A DNA stretch of 64,000 nucleotides from Candidatus Obscuribacterales bacterium (GCA_031292355.1 JARLHI010000054.1:310001-374000); one strand, 5' to 3'; shown: positions 1 through 8,808, numbered from the stretch's first letter. The notes: a model not told the origin generated them from the letters alone. A program made the numbers and translations.

Positions 1-156
1 TATCATCACAAATATCTTTTTTTGAATGTGCTCGGGCGGCACCAATTTTTCTTCCACAGCTTGAACTGCATTTGCCTCCGGCTCCGCTGCGGAACATTGA
101 TCTTTAGTAATTTGACCGTCAGTAATTTGCTCGTCAGCCATTTCCTCTTCAGTCAT
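1..156 (-). CDS. Partial gene, coupled to the cytochrome b gene; product unknown
   Basis: An open frame on the minus strand starts with ATG at 156 and runs without a stop off the left edge, giving the first 52 residues. The start overlaps the stop of the upstream cytochrome gene by 8 bases (ATGACTGA), the usual layout for translational coupling, so the two proteins probably work together. The visible part is hydrophilic and acidic with no signal peptide, ending in a more hydrophobic stretch at the edge. Cytochromes of this family are often paired with a molybdopterin or other oxidoreductase subunit. That is a guess from context; no domain is visible here. Confidence 0.55.
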   Translation of the reverse strand, partial: MTEEEMADEQITDGQITKDQCSAAEPEANAVQAVEEKLVPPEHIQKKIFVMI

Positions 157-949
157 CGTGATTAATCCTCACTTTGTCAGACCAGCCCACAATCATCGAC
201 CGGAAGCAGTCCCAACCATCTGCAAGTACAAGTATCACATGTGGTATCACAAACAAAATTACCGACACCATTAGTAAAAAATGCCACGCACGCGCTGAAT
301 CATACCCACCAAAAAAAGCCTGCAGCCAGCTCAGTGCAATTGGTTTATGAATAGCCCACCCGCTTAAGATTAAGAGCAAACCCATAATAGAGACAGAAAA
401 ATATGCCGTTCTTTGAAGAGCATTGTATTTCGAGGTGATCGTAGGATGTAAATTCGGCTTTCTCAAAACAAACGACGGCACAACGTTTAAGTAGTATTTG
501 ATCATCTCCAGACTTTCTTTGAAATCACTTGCTCGCGGTAGCAAAGCTCTATAGCCTCCGCCAAGCAAAAGTCCGCTGACATAAACTACGGCGATCACCA
601 TAAAAAGGTAAGCGCAAAACCAGTGAATGTTTAAAGCTTTAGCTAGATTGCCAGAACCGAGCGCAAAGTGGTCGTAAAACCAATTGCGTCCCTCGCCAGT
701 TTGGCCCGGCACATGCTGGATTACCCAGTCACCCAAAATGGCAAATAGATCTTGAGGACCATTTGGACTGTCTTTCACTGCAATTTTAAAAACTGGCGAT
801 GCCCAATATATCGAAAGTCCGCTCAACATTAGCAGTGCAATCGTAGGAACATTAATCCAGTGAGCGATGCGCACCATTAAATGGTGCTTGCGTATAACTT
901 TTACCTGCTCATCATCGGCAGCCCTGGCTAACGTGCTTACATTCGACAT
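149..949 (-). CDS. Membrane cytochrome b (cytochrome b561 / hydrogenase-type b subunit family)
   Basis: 266-residue integral membrane protein with about four to five hydrophobic segments. Histidines sit where this family binds two b hemes: HHLMVRIAHW near the N terminus before the first membrane helix, an IHW in the second, and WHFLLMV...PHV in the last. Such subunits pass electrons between the quinone pool and a partner oxidoreductase (hydrogenase, thiosulfate reductase, formate dehydrogenase or a YedY-like enzyme). The partner is probably the gene that overlaps its 3' end and leaves the window. A good ribosome site (GGAGG, 8 bases upstream) supports the ATG at 949. The family call is firm, the electron donor is unknown. 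Confidence 0.8.
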   Translation of the reverse strand: MSNVSTLARAADDEQVKVIRKHHLMVRIAHWINVPTIALLMLSGLSIYWASPVFKIAVKDSPNGPQDLFAILGDWVIQHVPGQTGEGRNWFYDHFALGSGNLAKALNIHWFCAYLFMVIAVVYVSGLLLGGGYRALLPRASDFKESLEMIKYYLNVVPSFVLRKPNLHPTITSKYNALQRTAYFSVSIMGLLLILSGWAIHKPIALSWLQAFFGGYDSARAWHFLLMVSVILFVIPHVILVLADGWDCFRSMIVGWSDKVRINHDD

Positions 950-1214
950 CAGTATCGCCTCCAGTTGCGCGGAACTTCAGACCAAGTATGATAGTCAACT
1001 CTCAGTATGCCATACTCAACTACTGACGAGCCTCTTCTCAGGTAGATGACGTGAAACAATATTCTCTTCAACTAATGTGCCTCCAAATTATCACTTTGTT
1101 CGGCATGGCGTCTACTCTGGCAACGTCAACGCAAGTGGCGTTTACAAAAAGTTGAGCAATCATCCGAAATTTCAATGAAAAATTGCACTGCTTGTAGTGC
1201 CTAATTTCCAGCGT

Positions 1215-1814
1215 TTAAAAATGAACAGCGCATGCCGAACCACCATGTTTAGCAACGTAGTCCTGGTGATATTCTTCGGCTCTATAAAAAGGGCCGGCAG
1301 GCACCAATTGCGTGACTATTTGTCCTTTTACCTTGCCGCTTGCCAGCAGCTTCTTCTCGGAGGCTAGCGCTGCCGCCTTTTGCTCAGGAGAATGATAAAA
1401 AATCGCGGATCTATATTGCTCACCATGATCTGGGCCCTGAGCATTCAACATAGTCGGGTCATGATTTGCCCAAAAAACGTTTAAGAGCTCGCCATATGTT
1501 ACTTTTGTCGGATCATAAACTACCTCCACAGCTTCAGCATGATGTGTCTTTCCCGAGCAAACCTGTTCATACGACGGGTTTGCGCCTATACCTCCTGTAT
1601 AACCGCTCGTGGCGCTCTTTACTCCTGGCACATGTTCAAACGCATCCTCTACATGCCAGAAACAACCAGCAGCAAATGTTGCAGTCTCCAGTTTTGGCTT
1701 TGAGTAAACTTCAGCAGCCTGGGAAAACAGCCCGCTTGCACTCAAAGTCATAGCAATGGCGAAGGATAAAAATTTTGATTTTGGTATCAGACTTGATTTC
1801 AATTTCATTGGCAT
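1215..1814 (-). CDS. msrA: Secreted peptide-methionine (S)-S-oxide reductase MsrA
   Basis: 199 residues, with an N-terminal signal peptide (basic start, hydrophobic residues about 15-31) that most cytosolic MsrA proteins lack. The active-site motif [10 protein letters not shown] carries catalytic Cys51, and the conserved GYTGG, HAEAVEV and [10 protein letters not shown] blocks follow. A C-terminal Cys (GSACAVHF) can act as the recycling cysteine. It reduces the S epimer of methionine sulfoxide, here in periplasmic or envelope proteins. It lies 37 bases behind the thioredoxin-like gene on the same strand, likely its reductant. Two in-frame ATGs (1814 and 1808) are possible; a GAGGT site favours 1808 slightly. 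Confidence 0.93.
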   Translation of the reverse strand: MPMKLKSSLIPKSKFLSFAIAMTLSASGLFSQAAEVYSKPKLETATFAAGCFWHVEDAFEHVPGVKSATSGYTGGIGANPSYEQVCSGKTHHAEAVEVVYDPTKVTYGELLNVFWANHDPTMLNAQGPDHGEQYRSAIFYHSPEQKAAALASEKKLLASGKVKGQIVTQLVPAGPFYRAEEYHQDYVAKHGGSACAVHF

Positions 1815-1851
1815 CTACCTCGATTTCCTCACGATTTGATTTCTATTTCGC

Positions 1852-2391
1852 CTACAGTAACTCATTCACGACTCGATCTATCTCTTCGTAAAACCCCTCA
1901 CCGGCGTGCTCGTACACCAATTTGCCTTCTTTATCAAATATCAAAAGATTAGGCCAGAATTGATTGTGATAGGAGTACCAGACTGCATGCTCATTGTCGA
2001 CGGCAATAGGATACGTTATGCCGAGGTGTTGAGCAGTCGATTGCACAGTAGTTAGCTCTTTTTCGTAAGTCGATTCGGGAGTGTGCACACCAACCACGAC
2101 CAATCCCCTGTTATGATATTTGTTGTACAGTTGAACCACGTGTGGCACCGCTGCTTGACAGTTACCGCAACCAGATGTGTAGAAGTCAATCACCACTACT
2201 TTGCCATGCAGATCTTTGAGGGTAAGAGGCTTGCTATTAAGCCATTGAGTAACGCCCGCAAAATCTCTGATGTTTGTACCGAGGGCCAGTTCTTGTGCCT
2301 CAGTTGGTAAAGCTCGAATCAATTGAGAAAACGTAAAGAGTCCCAGCATTACTGCCAATAATCCTACTGTTTTATCTTTTATGTTTCGCAT
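1852..2391 (-). CDS. Secreted TlpA-like thioredoxin-fold protein
   Basis: 179 residues with an N-terminal membrane/signal segment (about 9-27), then a thioredoxin fold of the TlpA/ResA group. The redox motif is SGCGNC (Cys75, Cys78) followed by the helix QAAVPHVVQL, and the cis-proline loop reads FWPNLLIFDKEGKLV. These proteins feed reducing power to extracytoplasmic partners. Directly upstream of msrA and divergent from msrB, it is the obvious electron donor for the two reductases; this is inference from position. Its promoter must lie in the 167-base divergent region shared with msrB. Confidence 0.85.
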   Translation of the reverse strand: MRNIKDKTVGLLAVMLGLFTFSQLIRALPTEAQELALGTNIRDFAGVTQWLNSKPLTLKDLHGKVVVIDFYTSGCGNCQAAVPHVVQLYNKYHNRGLVVVGVHTPESTYEKELTTVQSTAQHLGITYPIAVDNEHAVWYSYHNQFWPNLLIFDKEGKLVYEHAGEGFYEEIDRVVNELL

Positions 2392-2521
2392 CAGCGCTCC
2401 ATTAGGTTACGAGATAAGATCGGTCTGCCAAGGTTTGGCTCTCCATTGAAAACGTTTGGGGAAGGCCATTTATTCCCGGAATCTTTTTTAACACGACAGG
2501 AATAAAATCGACTGACGATTC

Positions 2522-2538
2522 GTTCCAACAATAGGAAC
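2522..2538. promoter_or_regulatory. GGAAC inverted repeat between the divergent msr genes
   Basis: GTTCC, seven bases, then GGAAC, so a GGAAC element faces both directions. GGAAC is the usual -35 core of promoters read by ECF sigma factors. Toward the minus strand it is placed sensibly for the thioredoxin-msrA pair (about 130 bases upstream of the start). Toward the plus strand it is very close to msrB (GTG at 2559), which would leave almost no leader. It could equally be an operator. Sequence-only inference. Confidence 0.35.
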
Positions 2539-2558
2539 AAAAATATGAGGACGCAAAC

Positions 2559-3119
2559 GTGATAAATAAGATGAAAGTTTTCAGTACAATCACAAAGCAA
2601 TCTTTGAAGAAATCCTTTAATTCGATCTTAAGCGCGACTTTATTGATACTTGTGAGTAGCAATAGCATTGTCGCCGTAGCTGACGGGCTTAAAACTGATA
2701 ACGCCAAACCAGCTACTTCTACCATTAAATTGTCCGACCTCGATTGGAAAAAAAAATTGACACCAGCACAATACCAAGTGTTGCGCGGAAAAGGAACTGA
2801 GACACCATACAGTGGCAAGTACAATGACTTTTATGCAAAAGGCACATATAAATGTGCGGCATGCGGGAACACGCTATTCAGTTCTGTCACCAAATATGAC
2901 GCGCATGAAGGGTGGCCAAGTTTTTATGCTCCAGTGGCACCGTCAGCAGTATTAAAGTTATCCGACAACAGCCTGATGATGATGCCCAGAACCGAAGTTG
3001 AGTGCTCCAAATGTGGCTCACATCTGGGTCACGTATTCGACGATGGTCCAAAACCGACTGGATTACGCTACTGCATCAACTCTGTCTGTCTCAATTTCGA
3101 CGCGGCACCAGCAAAATAA
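2559..3119 (+). CDS. msrB: Secreted peptide-methionine (R)-S-oxide reductase MsrB
   Basis: 186 residues: signal peptide (to about residue 42), then a complete MsrB domain. The structural zinc is held by CAAC (Cys99/102) and CSKC (Cys149/152); the [12 protein letters not shown] block and the catalytic RYCIN (Cys172) follow. An extra Cys at 177 replaces the usual Ser/Ala. It reduces the R epimer of methionine sulfoxide, complementing MsrA across the divergent promoter. The start is a GTG with a GAGG site 8 bases upstream; ATG at 2571 is the alternative. The stop codon directly abuts the sigma factor start, so the three downstream genes form one operon. Confidence 0.93.
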   Translation: MINKMKVFSTITKQSLKKSFNSILSATLLILVSSNSIVAVADGLKTDNAKPATSTIKLSDLDWKKKLTPAQYQVLRGKGTETPYSGKYNDFYAKGTYKCAACGNTLFSSVTKYDAHEGWPSFYAPVAPSAVLKLSDNSLMMMPRTEVECSKCGSHLGHVFDDGPKPTGLRYCINSVCLNFDAAPAK

Positions 3120-3716
3120 ATGAGCGATCTGAACCGCTTAAAGTCAGAATTCGAAGCGCAGGCATTGCCTCATTTGCCGAAGTTATACAGACTCGCCTAT
3201 GTTCGGCTTGGTTCAAAGGAAGATGCAGAAGATATTGTACAGGAGACATATTTAAAAGCTTTTAGAGCTTACGCGAAAAAACGCGAAGGCAATTTGCTAG
3301 CCTGGCTCACAAGCATTCTTATCAACACAATTCGCGACGCAAAGCGTAAATCGGCAATCACTCCAACCAGTCAACTGGATGAAAATGACACTGCTGACCA
3401 CTTGATGGCATTAGCCGATTCAAGGTTGAATCCCTTAGAGCAGATGGAATCTAACGAGATCGACGACACTCTCGAAAATGCTTTAAAGACGACACCCGAA
3501 TGGCTTCTAACGCCATTCCTGCTACGAGAACTACAGCAAATGACTTACAAAGAAATAGCACAATCCCTAGCAATTCCTATAGGCACCGTTATGTCCAGAC
3601 TATCTAGGGCTAGGCAACACCTCTGCACCAAGCTAGGTGGCGGAGTAGATGGTCGAGATGATTCCCAGAAACCACCACAAGCCACAAAAAGAATAAAAGA
3701 AGAAGAGCAACTATGA
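3120..3716 (+). CDS. ECF-type RNA polymerase sigma factor
   Basis: 198 residues. Region 2 is visible at about 20-90 (LYRLAYVRLG, DAEDIVQETYLKAF, LLAWLTSILINTIRD) and region 4 at about 130-180 (LRELQQMTYKEIAQSLAIPIGTVMSRLSRARQHL, read here as the typical helix-turn-helix). It directs RNA polymerase to stress promoters. The ATG follows the msrB stop codon with no gap, and the anti-sigma gene overlaps its end by four bases (ATGA), the classic coupled arrangement. Context points to control of envelope methionine-sulfoxide repair and probably its own operon. Confidence 0.92.
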   Translation: MSDLNRLKSEFEAQALPHLPKLYRLAYVRLGSKEDAEDIVQETYLKAFRAYAKKREGNLLAWLTSILINTIRDAKRKSAITPTSQLDENDTADHLMALADSRLNPLEQMESNEIDDTLENALKTTPEWLLTPFLLRELQQMTYKEIAQSLAIPIGTVMSRLSRARQHLCTKLGGGVDGRDDSQKPPQATKRIKEEEQL

Positions 3717-4591
3717 ATTGCGATGAATTTCTTAGCTTGATTGACTCGATGCTTGATGGAGAAATCTCTATTGAGTCGACGGCGCTTGCAAATACTCACG
3801 CTGATACCTGCAATAGTTGCGGTCTTCAAAGGGATCGTCTCACTATGTTGCACGAGCGCATGGCTGTTCTTTCCGATAATATCGAAGTGCCAGATTCACT
3901 GGAAAATCGCGTCAAGAACGTTCTCTCAGACGAAGTAAAACGGAATCGCAAGACGAATGTTTTCAATTTCTCGGACTATTTTAAAGCACCTAAATTGGCA
4001 TTAGCAGCGGGAATTTTGAGTTTAATTCTGGTGGGTCTTTATGTTTATCTTTTGAATCAGTCGCAAGTACGGGTAGCGCAGGGGCCAGCGCAGAAAATAC
4101 AAACCGGGAACTTCTCACCATCATCAGTATCGGCAGCAGATCTCGTTGAGCATACGCATGACCATTTGATTGCACAGTTTCACTACGCACCATCGGAATT
4201 GCCTGCTCTGGTTAAACAATCTGGCTTTAATATTCGACCTCCCCAGATTACTGGCTGGCGCCTTGGTGATGTTTGTGTTTGTAGCATTGGCAAAAATGGC
4301 CAACCGGTTGTGCATATGACTTACATAAGCACAAAATTGTCTGCGACCACCGCAAAAAGAAAACGGAATCAGCTCAAGCCACCAACTCTCACTTGCTATC
4401 AAGTATTGAATGGACATTTTGATAGCATTGGCATGAAAGGCTATGAGACTTCGGAAGATTCACACAATCCGGTATGGTTTTCGGAAGTAAATAACCTGAC
4501 CGTCGCTTTTGTAAAAAAGCAAGAATCTGAATACATCTTCGTTGGAGCAATGCCACTGAGAGAAATCGCCAACATAGCCAATAATTCTTGA
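3713..4591 (+). CDS. Membrane anti-sigma factor with zinc-binding (ZAS-type) motif
   Basis: 292 residues. The N-terminal cytoplasmic part holds HADTCNSC, an HxxxCxxC motif (His29, Cys33, Cys36), with a further Cys3; this is the zinc-associated anti-sigma signature that in RsrA-like proteins responds to thiol oxidation. One membrane helix lies at about 94-114, followed by a roughly 170-residue extracytoplasmic domain of unknown type. That domain has its own cysteines (DVCVCSIG and a later LTCYQ). It should bind the preceding sigma factor and release it on a signal. Whether the trigger is oxidation or something sensed outside cannot be told from sequence. Confidence 0.87.
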   Translation: MNCDEFLSLIDSMLDGEISIESTALANTHADTCNSCGLQRDRLTMLHERMAVLSDNIEVPDSLENRVKNVLSDEVKRNRKTNVFNFSDYFKAPKLALAAGILSLILVGLYVYLLNQSQVRVAQGPAQKIQTGNFSPSSVSAADLVEHTHDHLIAQFHYAPSELPALVKQSGFNIRPPQITGWRLGDVCVCSIGKNGQPVVHMTYISTKLSATTAKRKRNQLKPPTLTCYQVLNGHFDSIGMKGYETSEDSHNPVWFSEVNNLTVAFVKKQESEYIFVGAMPLREIANIANNS

Positions 4592-4637
4592 TGTGTGTAT
4601 GTGTGGCGAAATTGAAGATGTCGATTGATAGCTGTAG

Positions 4638-4823
4638 TCAGTTCTTCAACGGAAGCACGGGCGTGACTTCAGTTTGAACCGGCACTCCCTGCACTACCGG
4701 CGATGGCAAAAACAATTTTCGAGCATTGAGAGCGGTGTTATACACTCCCCAGCCCGCAGGAATACCAACGATCAGCCAGGCGACAGCGACAGCCAGTGTC
4801 GATGTTTTCTTTTGTTCGCTCAT
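4638..4823 (-). CDS. Small membrane protein, MFS transporter small-subunit type
   Basis: 61 residues with a single membrane helix (about 9-30, LAVAVAWLIVGIPAGWGVYNT) and a short Pro/Val-rich tail. It starts 18 bases after the stop of the oxalate/formate-type MFS transporter on the same strand. Short proteins with this look and position accompany OFA-family transporters in many bacteria and are annotated as their small subunit. The role, probably stability or assembly, is not established. Small size limits certainty, but its position and clean start make it a real gene. Confidence 0.7.
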   Translation of the reverse strand: MSEQKKTSTLAVAVAWLIVGIPAGWGVYNTALNARKLFLPSPVVQGVPVQTEVTPVLPLKN

Positions 4824-4841
4824 AAGACCACGCCTCCTGAT

Positions 4842-6179
4842 TTAAATTATTCTCTCTTTCAACCAATGTTTTTCGTGAACCGGTTTAACGAGAACGTTGG
4901 CAATAAAACCAACCACCAGCAAGCCTGACATGATGTGCAAAATAATTGGATAGGCCTGCTCTTTGGGCACGCCAATAGCAACGTAATGGTCGAGAATGCC
5001 ATTGACTATTAACGGACCAACAATGCCGGCTGTCGACCAGGCCGTAAGCAAACGACCGTGAATAGCGCTGACATGATGGCCACCAAACAAATCTTTCAAA
5101 TAAGCAGGTATGGTGGCAAAACCACCGCCGTACATTGAGAGCATTACGCAAGCGACACCGACAAAAGCAGCAACCGAGTGCACCATCGGCAAAACTGAGT
5201 AGAGCACTGCTCCAACGACAAAAAAACAAGTGTAAGTGTTTTTGCGTCCAATGTGATCCGAAACAGATGCCCAGAAAAATCGTCCGGCCATATTGAAAAG
5301 ACTGAGTAAACCAACAAATCCGACTGCCGCAGCTGGTCCGATTGTTCCCTTAAAAAAGTCTTGAATCATCGGCGAAGCTTGTTCGAGGATGCCAATTCCG
5401 GCTGTCACATTTGTGCCGAGCACAATCCACAACAACCAAAATTGAGGTGTCTTCCAGGCTGCAGAGACGTCAACATTAGAAGTCGCTATCAGCGCTGATT
5501 TTTTTCGCGTGGGCACATAACCATCAGGCTTCCAGCCAGGCATGGGAACGCGGATGGTGAATACGCCGTACATCATGAAGACGAAATACAGGGCGCCCAT
5601 AACCATGAACGTTTCGGGGATAGCGTTCTCTCCCCTGGTCTGGAAAAAGGTCATCAAGTTATTAGCTAACGGGCCACCGATCATGGCGCCTCCACCAAAT
5701 CCCATGATAGCAAGACCAGTCGACAAACCCGGACGATCTGGAAACCATTTGATCAATGTAGAAACAGGCGAGATATAGCCAAGGCCGAGGCCTATCCCGC
5801 CAATCACTCCATAGCCGAGATAAATCAGCCATAGACTGTGCAGATACGCTCCCAGTGCAGAAACAAAGAAGCCCGTGCTGAAACAAACAGCGGCATAAAA
5901 CATAGCCCTGCGTGGTCCAGCATTTTCCAGCCAGTGACCGAATAACGCTGCCGATAAGCCAAGAACAGCAATAGCAATCGAAAAGATATAACCAATTTCT
6001 TTTAAATTCCACACAACTCCGTCGGCTGCAGCCATCGCCAGTAGCGGATTTTTAAACACTGAAAAAGCGTAGGCTTGCCCGATAGAAAGATGAATAGCCA
6101 GTGCCGCTGGCGGTACCAGCCATCGACTGTAGCCTGGACCGGCAACGGAATGCTCACGATCGAGAAATGAAAAGACCAA
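4842..6179 (-). CDS. OFA-family MFS transporter (oxalate:formate antiporter-like)
   Basis: 445 residues with about twelve membrane segments. The sequence shows MFS features: GQAYAFSVFKNPL in helix 1, GYGVIGGIGLGLGYISPVSTLIKWFPDRPG in the first half, FFWASVSDHIGRKNTY at the loop between helices 8 and 9. The GxGxGYxSPV...KWFPDRxG pattern is typical of the oxalate:formate antiporter family, which exchanges small carboxylates across the inner membrane. The true substrate cannot be read, and no formyl-CoA or oxalyl-CoA enzymes lie nearby. Followed by a small companion protein in the same operon. Confidence 0.88.
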   Translation of the reverse strand: MVFSFLDREHSVAGPGYSRWLVPPAALAIHLSIGQAYAFSVFKNPLLAMAAADGVVWNLKEIGYIFSIAIAVLGLSAALFGHWLENAGPRRAMFYAAVCFSTGFFVSALGAYLHSLWLIYLGYGVIGGIGLGLGYISPVSTLIKWFPDRPGLSTGLAIMGFGGGAMIGGPLANNLMTFFQTRGENAIPETFMVMGALYFVFMMYGVFTIRVPMPGWKPDGYVPTRKKSALIATSNVDVSAAWKTPQFWLLWIVLGTNVTAGIGILEQASPMIQDFFKGTIGPAAAVGFVGLLSLFNMAGRFFWASVSDHIGRKNTYTCFFVVGAVLYSVLPMVHSVAAFVGVACVMLSMYGGGFATIPAYLKDLFGGHHVSAIHGRLLTAWSTAGIVGPLIVNGILDHYVAIGVPKEQAYPIILHIMSGLLVVGFIANVLVKPVHEKHWLKERII

Positions 6180-6350
6180 AATCAGGTACCTATAAGTCTT
6201 CGCATTATATCGCAGTATGTGATCAGTCCTTTCTCAACGCCGAATTTTCGATTTCTCGACGGTGTTTCTGAATGAATAATTACGTTCCGGTGGGTTGGGC
6301 GGGAAAGCGTCATGATGGTTTCATGTCCGGTGAAGAGCAAATAGGATCAA

Positions 6351-7288
6351 ATGATTTTCGATTCACACTTCTGGCCAATCTGCATTTTCTTCGCCTCTAT
6401 TTCTGTTGCTTTGACCTACTGGTTGTCATTTTCATTTGCACCTGGCAAAAAATTATCTCTCGTAAGAGACAGCAGAAGATGGCGCTTCGATTCGCAAAAA
6501 CAGAAAGTGATCTTATTGATTTGCGTGTTCGTCATTGATTTGCTGATGCAACGCTACAACATCTATTACCAGATGCCCGTTCTTGTCGGAAGTTTTTTTG
6601 GTTACTGGAGTCAAGTCTTTCTCGCCCTTCTTCCAGCTATTCTAATCATGGTGTCATCGGCGTACTCGTTTTTGAAACCAACCGCAACAAAGCGACCTTC
6701 TATCCTGGCTTGCGCGGTTTCAATCATGGCGGCAGTGTCGCTCAAACAATGTTTGCAGCGAAAGACAATGGTTTTCAGAAATATCAAATCGAAAATCTGG
6801 AACTATATAACATCTATGGACATTTGACCTGGGTAGCTATTTACACGAGGTCGCAGTCTCTAGGCTCCACATTTGGTGCCATCGGTTTTATGGACGCTCA
6901 TTCGCAGGAAGCTTCTGATGTTGCATACGGTAATTCTCTACAAGCGGCACTTGCAGACTACGACAGTAAACTCGCAAATAGCTCAAACAATGGCAACGGA
7001 CTCTTTGCCACTCAAGCCAATTCTACAGCCGCTTTTGACAGCACAATCTGGCGCATCGCTCCAAATGGTGCCAACTGGCGTTTTCAGTTGAATGGCGACA
7101 CCAGACATTATTTCGATGTCACAACACAAGCCTTCACGGGAGCACCACTTTTACGTGATGGCGATCATGTCAACGGTACTTTCATGGACACACACCAGGC
7201 TCAAGTAGCCGTGCGGCAAATGCGACTCGTCGATGCCGGCCCAGCACAAAAACAGGTTACTGAAGGCGCGGTTTCGCCGAAGAAGTAA
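6351..7288 (+). pseudogene. Membrane protein gene split by a frameshift
   Basis: Two overlapping open frames look like halves of one protein. The first (from ATG 6351) gives about 100 residues with three membrane helices ending in LLPAILIMV. The second, in a different frame, reads convincingly as protein from about 6650 (VIGVLVFETNRNK, then GFNHGGS) to the stop at 7288, although its first usable start is only at 6710. Reading frame quality switches at about 6645-6660, so a small insertion or deletion there would join them into a roughly 310-residue protein with an N-terminal membrane part and a C-terminal soluble domain. It could be a sequencing error or a genuinely broken gene. The family is not recognised. 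Confidence 0.6.
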
Positions 7289-7294
7289 CCTGTT
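7251..7294 (-). terminator. Nested hairpin serving as terminator between convergent genes
   Basis: A perfect 11-base inverted repeat (7251-7261 with 7284-7294) encloses a smaller stem GGCG/CGCC (7265-7268 with 7275-7278). It contains the stop codon of the plus-strand gene. Read on the minus strand, the stem is followed by a run of five T's, as in an intrinsic terminator for the gene whose stop is at 7319. It has no T run in the plus direction. Confidence 0.55.
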
Positions 7295-7318
7295 CTTATA
7301 ATTGAAAATTCGAAGGAC

Positions 7319-7834
7319 TTAAGGTGTGCTGTGTGCCATCGTTGCCACTTTCTTGGATGAACGTCCCCAGTGATAAGTCACAGTTTTTGATTTGGGTGCC
7401 TTAACATTGGCCGCGCGAGGCGCAGCCGATTTTGGTGGAGCTTCTGTGACCTTCGGCATTGCATCATTCTGCCTTGAGAGGTTCTTGCTTTCTTGACCGA
7501 CAGCAAATGGGGCTATGCTCTGGCGCGCATTCTGGACGCTATTTGCAGGGCCATTGGGTGGTCGACCGGCTTCAACACTGGCCTGAGATTGATTTTGAGT
7601 GACTGAAGAGGTGGAGGGTTCATTAGACGCCTCCGCCGAATTCTGTGTCGTAGCAGTTGAAGTGCTGCTGTGCTGGGCTTGGTCACTGTTCTGGGTAGAC
7701 GCCTGGGAACCAGCTTGCAAACCAGCTTCACTGTCGGCCAGGGCGAGATTGTTGACAGTCAGCACAGATGCGTATGTCAGAATCAACGCGAACGCGCTAC
7801 TTTTTAATTCCATCCACTTAGTTGATGTAGTCAT
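7319..7834 (-). CDS. Secreted Ser/Gln/Ala-rich low-complexity protein
   Basis: About 171 residues from the preferred ATG at 7834, which has an AAAGGTG ribosome site; the frame stays open up to 7882 but lacks such a site there. A signal peptide (hydrophobic SSAFALILTYASVLTV, cleavage near NLALA-D) leads into a long Gln/Ser/Thr/Ala-rich stretch with no predicted fold, then a basic C-terminal tail (KAPKSKTVTYHWGRSSKK). Compositional bias suggests an unstructured envelope or extracellular protein. No family is recognised and no function is proposed. Confidence 0.6.
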   Translation of the reverse strand: MTTSTKWMELKSSAFALILTYASVLTVNNLALADSEAGLQAGSQASTQNSDQAQHSSTSTATTQNSAEASNEPSTSSVTQNQSQASVEAGRPPNGPANSVQNARQSIAPFAVGQESKNLSRQNDAMPKVTEAPPKSAAPRAANVKAPKSKTVTYHWGRSSKKVATMAHSTP

Positions 7835-8070
7835 TTCTCGACACCTTTGAGCTATACGCGGTAAGTGAAGAAAAACTGCCAAAAATGTTCCAGCTCGCTA
7901 GAAACAAAGACCAAAAGCGTGACAAAACAAGTCCAGATTTATTTTTCATACGCCGTCGTCAAGCGGCTAAAATCTTGCCGATTTCGGTTGCTAAAGCCAG
8001 ATTGCAACTATTCTCATTAAAACTGTCAGGGTAGGCCACTGTATGCGGTGCACACAGGTAAATATTTTTG

Positions 8071-8532
8071 TTAGGCAACTCTTGTAAATAGTTTGAACAA
8101 ATTAGCAACTGGACTATCACCACTGCGCATTTCGTTCAGGGTGCGGCGAGCACACCTTGCCACTCGTCTATCAGCGTCTTTGGTAAGAACCTGGTGCACA
8201 TGTTCTGGTAAATCACGATTAGCCGCAAGCGTCATACGCACAGCCGAACTATCATCTTTCAAAAGCAACCAGACGCGCTCAATGGCTCGTGAACTCCCAG
8301 CAAGAGCCACTTTAACGCTCGTACAGTCGTGCATCAAAGCATCAAGAATTACATCTGGAGTGTTTTCGTTTTCGGCAACCTTGCTGCGTACATAGGCGGA
8401 TTCCGAAGAAGCAAGAGCCTCCAGCATCGGCGCGCTCGCTAATGGATTGCTCGCAGCAAGAGCGAGAACATGCTCGGCATCTACCGCTTCGGTATTGACC
8501 GTTTCGTTTAAGACTTGATTGTTCGTATGCAT
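8071..8532 (-). CDS. Short alpha-helical repeat protein (variant Leu-rich / HEAT-like)
   Basis: 153 residues made of repeated two-helix units of about 24 residues: LALAASNPLASAPMLEALA, VAENENTPDVILDALM, LAANRDLPEHVHQVL. Each begins with a small-residue helix, then N/D-x-x-x-P, as in variant leucine-rich (LRV) or HEAT-like repeats. Such scaffolds bind proteins. There is no signal peptide, so a cytoplasmic adaptor role is likely, but the partner is unknown. It stands alone between intergenic regions on both sides. Confidence 0.7.
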   Translation of the reverse strand: MHTNNQVLNETVNTEAVDAEHVLALAASNPLASAPMLEALASSESAYVRSKVAENENTPDVILDALMHDCTSVKVALAGSSRAIERVWLLLKDDSSAVRMTLAANRDLPEHVHQVLTKDADRRVARCARRTLNEMRSGDSPVANLFKLFTRVA

Positions 8533-8808
8533 AATTGGCCTTCCTCGCTCGACCAGACAATGTTATTGCTTCGACCAACCGATGTAATCCAGCGATGAGG
8601 GTATACCTCTGAAGTTTTTGCACTTTGGCGGTTCCTTTTAAGATAAAAAGCAGCACCTCCCTTGAAAACCATAATTATCAGCAGCCGAATTCGCAAAAGC
8701 AAAAATAATTACCATCTTGAGGAATTTACTGGTGCAAATTTTCTGATTTTGGTTTAATATAGTTAAGGATTCGTTTATATTTACCTACACGGAAGACATT
8801 CGTTCGAT

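Noticed and set aside
867..1049. 60-residue plus-strand frame over the cytochrome start
   Set aside because: Overlaps the well-supported cytochrome gene and its ribosome site; no coding texture.
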